Source: Dermatemys mawii
Taxonomy: Eukaryota > Chordata > Testudines > Dermatemydidae
Assembly: GCA_007922305.1 (NCBI GenBank)
Contig: ML677351.1
Location: forward strand, 9,391,558 to 9,455,557
Reading direction: 5' to 3'
Length of the DNA: 64,000 nt
Part shown: one piece after another, positions 59,437 through 64,000 of the stretch
How the letters are laid out: every line of letters begins with the position of its first letter
How positions within the stretch are numbered: the first letter of the stretch is position 1
Translations under genes and position numbers: made by a program
The notes under the pieces: model-generated
Database searches by the model: none
What the model was told of the DNA's origin: nothing
What the model saw: only the letters and a program-made list of their open reading frames with translations

Positions 59437-60236
59437 AGTTCCCCCACTTTCCCCAGGGGAAGTGGGGTTTGGGCTTCCAGCTTCAACCCTGGAGCAGTGG
59501 GCAGCAGGCTCCAGCTGTGTAGTGTTAGGCTCCATCCCCTGGCTGCGGGGCTTCGGCCCTGGGCTCACTCCCCTACAAATATCACTTCTCACAGAAGCAG
59601 ACTTATTAGGTAGCAAGTCTAAAAGTAAAAGCAGCCAAACTCAAAACTCAAAAGAAACAAACGACAAAAGAATATGCAAAGCACCTTATTTGTTCTTCTA
59701 CTCAGTGTAGGTCCAGTAAAGAATAGAGACAACTGCACATTACTTTTATTACTGAGTCTGGGAAAAAAAATCCTACATAAATAAATTACAATGGTTTGGA
59801 CGTGTATACGTGTATGTTTATCTGTTTTTCCTAAAGCTAATTAAGTATTTAAGGAAAAATTGTTAGAGCGGCCATCAGCATAAATCGATGGCTGCACTTT
59901 GAGGCCACCAAAATACTTGTAAAAACCTTTTTCTAGTCTAACCTCCTGCATAACACAGGCTGTCCAGTTTCATCCAGTTACTGTTGTATTTGAGCGCAAT
60001 AACTTGTGTTTGACCAAATGCTTAGCACATCTCAGAATCAGATCCCAGAGATATACCAGTCTGGAAAGATGACATGTTTGGGACGATTGTGCATCTTAGT
60101 ACCATTCCTGCTGTCAAACAAGGAAGGTGATAACCATGTAGTGATCTCCGTTAATCCCTCAAGTGACTGTTCCTCGAAGAACTATTTCTAGGGAGGAAAA
60201 AGGCCACCTCACAAAACAGCTCAACTCCCATTTAGA
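59437..60236. other. No gene; GC-rich repeat-like start
   Basis: 59,437-59,590 is GC-rich ('GGGGTTTGGGCTTCCAGC', 'GGCTGCGGGGCTTCGGCCCTGGG') and may be a repeat fragment that I cannot name. The remainder is AT-rich and unique-looking. Confidence 0.45.
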
Positions 60237-60561
60237 CTACATCTACACTGCAACCTAGGGGTGACCAACTCTAGTACACATGCTTGTGCTAGCTCTCATC
60301 TGAGCTAACACACTGAAAACAGCACCACATCTGCAGTAGCCCCGTCATCAGCAGTGGTCCCATGGGCTATTCACCCCAGTTATGTACCCAGGAGCCTCAG
60401 AAGAGTATTCAGTTGGGGCAGCTAGTCTGTGCCACAGCTGCCACTGCCAGTGCCACCGCAGACACGCTGCTATTTTTAGTGAGCTAGCTCAGCTGAGGGC
60501 TAGCACGAGCATGTGTATGAGAGCTGGGAATCACACCCCCTAGCTTGTAGTGCACATGTAG
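60237..60561. mobile_element. Palindromic MITE, 325 bp
   Basis: The left arm 'CTACATCTACACTGCAACCTAGGGGTG ... ACACATGCTTGTGCTAGCTC' and the reverse complement of the right arm 'CTACATGTGCACTACAAGCTAGGGGGTG ... ACACATGCTCGTGCTAGCCC' align over roughly 80 bp. The centre is GC-rich with 'CAGCTGCCACTGCCAGTGCCACC'. No obvious target duplication. It is another of the window's '..tctacact..' palindromes and is non-coding. Confidence 0.7.
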
Positions 60562-60607
60562 GGTTGGTCTCTTAGCAGCCAGCTTTCAGTGAGGCCAGTC
60601 CCTACAG

Positions 60608-61312
60608 CAGGGGTGAGCAAACATTTTGGCCTGAGGGCCACATCGGGGTATGGAAATTGGAGCCAAAATGACATCTCCATAATTACTAATTATTACCCAC
60701 TGGCCTTGCTAAAATGTTTCATGAATGCTCACAAAATTGGGGTTGGGCCCGAGATGAGGGAGGGGGTGAGGGCTCCAGCTGTGGGTGTAGGCTCTGGGGT
60801 GGGGCTGGGGATGAGGGGTTGGGGTACAGGAGGGTGCTTCAGGCTGGGATCAAGGGGTTCGGAGGGTGGGAGCAGGATCAGGACTGGGGCGGGGAGTTGG
60901 GGCACAGGAAGAGGTCAAGAGTGCAAATGCTGGGTGGGGCTTACCTCAAGTAGCTCCGGAAGTAGCAGCATGTCTCCCCTCCAGCTCCTACATGGAGGTG
61001 CGACCAGGCGGCTCTGTGCACTGCCTTGTCTGCAGGTGCCACCCCTGCAGCTCCCATTGGCCATGGCTCCTGGCCAAGGGGAGCTGCGGGGGCACCACTT
61101 GGGGTAGGGGCAGCATGCAGAACCCCATGGCTGCCCTTATGTGTAGGAGCTGGAGAGGGGGACATGTCACTCCTTCCAAGAGCTGCATGGAGCCATGGCA
61201 CACACAGAGTGGGGAAAGCTCCCAACTCTGTTCCCCAGCAGAAACTCAAGGGCCAGATTAAAATGTCTGATGGTCTGGATGTGGCCCGCAGACCACAGTT
61301 TTCCCACCCCTG
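60608..61312. mobile_element. hAT-like non-autonomous element, 705 bp
   Basis: The ends CAGGGGTGAGCAAAC...GGGCCACATC and GATGTGGCCCGCAGACC...CCCACCCCTG are inverted copies of about 37 bp. Flanks CCCTACAG (60,600-60,607) and TCCTACAG (61,313-61,320) agree at 7 of 8 bases, as expected for a hAT 8-bp target duplication. The interior is G-rich ('GGGGTGAGGGCTCCAGCTG', 'CTCCCATTGGCC'), which opens several overlapping ORFs on both strands that are not genes. A 64-bp foreign segment sits at 60,659-60,722, near the left end. Confidence 0.85.
60659..60722 (+). repeat. 64-bp copied insert within the hAT element
   Basis: It matches 62,172-62,235 at 62 of 64 bases in the same orientation; the only differences are AA versus TT at positions 9-10. 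On both sides the hAT sequence reads on ('GGTATGGAAATTG' | 'ATGAATGCTCACAAAATTGG'), so the block was added to the element. Confidence 0.85.
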
Positions 61313-61320
61313 TCCTACAG

Positions 61321-63179
61321 GGGCCACCAAGAACAATGACTGGTGCTGGGGACTTCTGAAAATCCACCAACTTCACTTAGGAATTTAATTGGGAGCTGAG
61401 CTCTTTTGAGAATCTAACCCAGAAAGATTAACCTTCATAAACAATAAGAACTACTGAAAAAAAATCCTGAACACTAAGAATTCCTTTTTTCTTGCTTATA
61501 CTGTATTCTAAGAGGTCAAGAATACAGTGCACTTTAGTCAGAATGCTACAGAAAAAGGGGAAAGAACAAATACTACATAAAACAAACAACCCCAGAAAGC
61601 CCTAGGGTTATTCTAAATGCCATGGCTTTTCACAGCACAGTGGGAAGTTACCATTTATGTTGTTCTAGATCCCTGGAAAATGCCTCTGATGTGGTTATCC
61701 AGGCTAACAAAATCAAAAAGGGAATGAAAATATACAAGATATTCAACAACTCTTACATAGCTGCATTCAAAGCTGTGTCTGGGCATTTCAGAAATATTGT
61801 GCTGTTATGGTAGGAAAAACACAGCAGAAATTATTACATTTCCTTTGTGTCATATTGTAGGAGGTTATATCATAATTGGACAAAAGTCGGTCCCTGGGTG
61901 ACAGATTATATTATTAATTGAAAAAGTGAAAAAGAAAGAGTGCTTACGAATCTATAAGCAAAACTAATAGCTGCAATTGTTGTAAGAAAACTACATTTCT
62001 CTAGAACATCACATCAGTTCAAGTTGCCTTTCATCATTTTATTTGGTTTTATACTGTGTTTTATGCTGTGTTTTATTGTTGCTATATTTCAAAAGTGGTG
62101 CATTGATGAGGGACAGCAGGGGAGCTTTAGGCATAAAATTTAAGTGCAAATCTCAATGAAACCTTAATTATGGAGCCAATTTGACATCTCCATAATTACT
62201 AATTATTACCCACTGGCCTTGCTAAAATGTTTCATAAAACAAAAGCAAGCTAAGGGTCAGCGAAACAGGATACCAACACTCTCACCAAATGGTTAGGACA
62301 AGGCTGGACAAATGTCATCATGCCTGGTAATGAACAGCACTCCCTGTCTTGTTAAGAAGAATTGAAGTAGGGTATTACTAGTACACTTCTCTCAAGTGCC
62401 AGGACTAGGGAGTATGTGGCTTGGTGCCACACATAAAAGGCACAAGAAGGTGGAAGCACAACATGCTTGCTACCACTCACACTACTGTACCTGGCCCTTT
62501 CTTCCTCCTACTTTTGCAAATGTACAGAAATTTAGTTATGTTCTTAAATCATGTAGTGTGTGATAGTATTTTTGGCATTCCTGGGGTTTCATTAGGTACT
62601 GGTGTGGAGGAACTTTGTAGTCATAAGTGCAGGGCATTGGCAGAATTGTGAATTCCATCTTTCAAAAAATCATGAGATCAGCTTGAAATCATGAGATTTA
62701 ACATAATAATTGTTTAGGTTCTTCTGTTCCTATGCCTTTAGAGTTCATGTTTTCTCCACAGGCAGGAGGGCTAGAAATATACTTTTTAAAAAATGGAAGC
62801 TGAGACTTTCACAAAACAACACAACTAGGTGCTGGGGACAGATACCCTGATACTTTGCAGAAAAATCCTAAGGATTTACAACACTGCCATTGCTTAGTTA
62901 ATTTCTTTCTGGGTTCACAAGAGTACAAAGTTGGGTGTTACATACTGACAGCAAAGGTTAGATTAACTTTACCAAAGCCATGATCAATGGAAAATGTCAA
63001 TAATGATATTTTCCTGCACTATTGAAGGTCCATTCAGGACCCTAAACATGAATTGCAATTTAAAGGTGCCTTAATTAACGTTTAGTTGTAGCAGGGCATG
63101 TGATGGCCCCAGAAATCATGGCAATAGATCCTTGATGCTGCAGTGAATGGAACTCTGGTACAGGAGAGAACTGACCTCA
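61321..63179. other. Gene-free DNA
   Basis: No supported gene; unique-looking AT-rich DNA. It contains the likely donor of the 64-bp insert. Confidence 0.5.
62172..62235 (+). repeat. Likely donor of the 64-bp copy
   Basis: GGAGCCAATTTGACATCTCC through TTTCAT is matched at 60,659-60,722, 1,513 bp upstream. The surrounding DNA here is ordinary AT-rich sequence that continues without a visible seam. Confidence 0.8.
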
Positions 63180-63350
63180 CGGGTTCCAACAAAAGACCTG
63201 GGCTCGAAGGACTTAGGCTGTGGGGCTAAAAATTGCATTGTAGACATACAGGCTGGTCCCCAGAAAAGACATACAGACATACAGCCTGGGCCCCAGGCTC
63301 TGAGACCTTCCCCCAATCTCAGAGCCCAGGCACCAGCCTGCAACCGAACA
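63180..63350. repeat. GC-rich interspersed repeat, unclassified
   Basis: 'GGGTTCCAACAAAAGACCTGGGCTCGAAGG', 'GGGGCTAAAAATTGCATTGTAGACATACAG' and 'CAGAGCCCAGGCACCAGCC' resemble sauropsid MITEs with 'gggctc..gcagtgtagacata' phrases. A short tandem of GACATACAG units lies at about 63,243-63,284. Confidence 0.4.
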
Positions 63351-63794
63351 TCTCCACTGCAATTTGCAGCTTCTCAACCGGAGTCCATGGACCTGGGTTC
63401 TGAAACTCAGCGCTGGGGAGAGGGGGTGTCAATCACAGTGCACATGTGCCCACAGTGTTCAGACCTGGTTTGTTTCTTTAAATCAAGATGTGATCTTCAG
63501 AAGCAGCCAAAATTGGATTAAATCCATTCAACGGTTTTATCATTTACAGCTGTCCAGTCCTCTATTTCATGTGATATTGACATTGAAAAGATCTCAGTCT
63601 GAGGGCCACAATGGCTTAGAAATGGCTCAACGTTCTAAACGACACTAAGTTTGAACAGATATAAAAAAGAGTTTTCAGTTTGCTAGCTTGAAAAATGCAT
63701 CACCTTAAACCTACTTAGACAAATTTTTTTTTAAAAAAATGTGGTTTACATTTGAGGCATCCTTAATCCTAACATACCTTTATAATAAAAAGAC
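63351..63794. other. No gene seen
   Basis: Mixed sequence with short unrecognised ORFs and an A/T-rich run near 63,720-63,740. Confidence 0.45.
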
Positions 63795-64000
63795 ATTACA
63801 CGCTTCTCTAGCATGCTTTCCATCAAATAACCTTGAAGTGCTTTATAACCATTAATTAATGCTCAGATTCCTCCAAGCTACATGTTTGAAACTAAGGCAT
63901 AGAGAATAAGGCACAGAGAAGAGCTTGCCCCAGGTTACAAAATGAACCGCTTGCAGAGCCATGGATGGAACTCCTATGTCCTGACGTGCAGTCATGTGCT
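63795..64000 (-). repeat. MIR-family SINE, cut by window end
   Basis: The plus strand reads 'CTTGAAGTGCTTTATAACCATTAATTAATGC', 'GGCACAGAGAAGAGCTTGCCCCAGGTTACA', 'GCAGAGCCATGGATGGAACTCC', 'ATGTCCTGACGTGCAGTCATGTGCT'. This is the reverse complement of the MIR core and head in the right order. The head is truncated at position 64,000. Confidence 0.7.

Noticed and set aside
60589..61388. Cluster of Gly/Ala/Pro-rich ORFs up to 172 codons on both strands
   Set aside because: They coincide with the G-rich interior of the hAT-like element. Stop codons are scarce there because of base composition.

Overview
The window looks like nuclear DNA from an amniote, most probably a turtle or a close sauropsid. 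It is moderately AT-rich. It has no operon-like ORF packing and no recognisable multi-exon host gene. It is full of dated vertebrate transposon remnants: several CR1 LINEs (one 3' end carries a TTCTTATG-type tail), MIR/L2-like SINE pieces, short palindromic hAT-like MITEs with 8-bp target duplications, a decayed Penelope-like retroelement with a GIY-YIG-like domain, and a decayed full-length-looking non-LTR element of a type I know mainly from teleosts. I see no intact cellular gene, rRNA, tRNA or CRISPR array. The window is best read as intergenic DNA or part of a very long intron. The species call is inference from repeat style only.

Layout. 1-9 kb: mostly unique AT-rich DNA with L2-like and MITE remnants and a minus-strand retroelement 3' end (8.2-8.5 kb). 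9-11.6 kb: three MITE copies or arms, then a minus-strand CR1 fragment. 11.6-17.3 kb: largely unique, with a perfect 20-bp-stem hairpin at 15.8 kb. 17.3-19.7 kb: a plus-strand CR1 that interrupts a minus-strand MIR. 19.7-26 kb: unique DNA, a SINE-head-like palindrome, a hAT MITE and two close hairpins. 26.2-30.2 kb: L2-like and CR1 pieces, including a minus-strand CR1 running from endonuclease to tail. 30-37 kb: mostly unique, with one doubtful pseudogene trace. 37.0-39.5 kb: the Penelope-like element. 39.5-53 kb: scattered SINE, MITE and CR1 tails in unique DNA. 53.15-56.2 kb: the teleost-type LINE. 56-64 kb: unique DNA, a CR1, two MITE-type elements and a MIR cut by the window end.

All coding potential I can support belongs to dead retroelements (RT, APE endonuclease, GIY-YIG), each broken by stops or frameshifts, so there is no working pathway here. 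The most unusual signals are small local copy events: a 64-bp segment at 62.17 kb reappears inside a hAT MITE at 60.66 kb, a 29-bp segment at 21.14 kb reappears inside a palindromic repeat at 22.59 kb, and perfect or near-perfect hairpins sit at 15.8 and 24.5 kb. These resemble templated insertions or snap-back synthesis at break repair. That is inference and needs alignment to other genomes.
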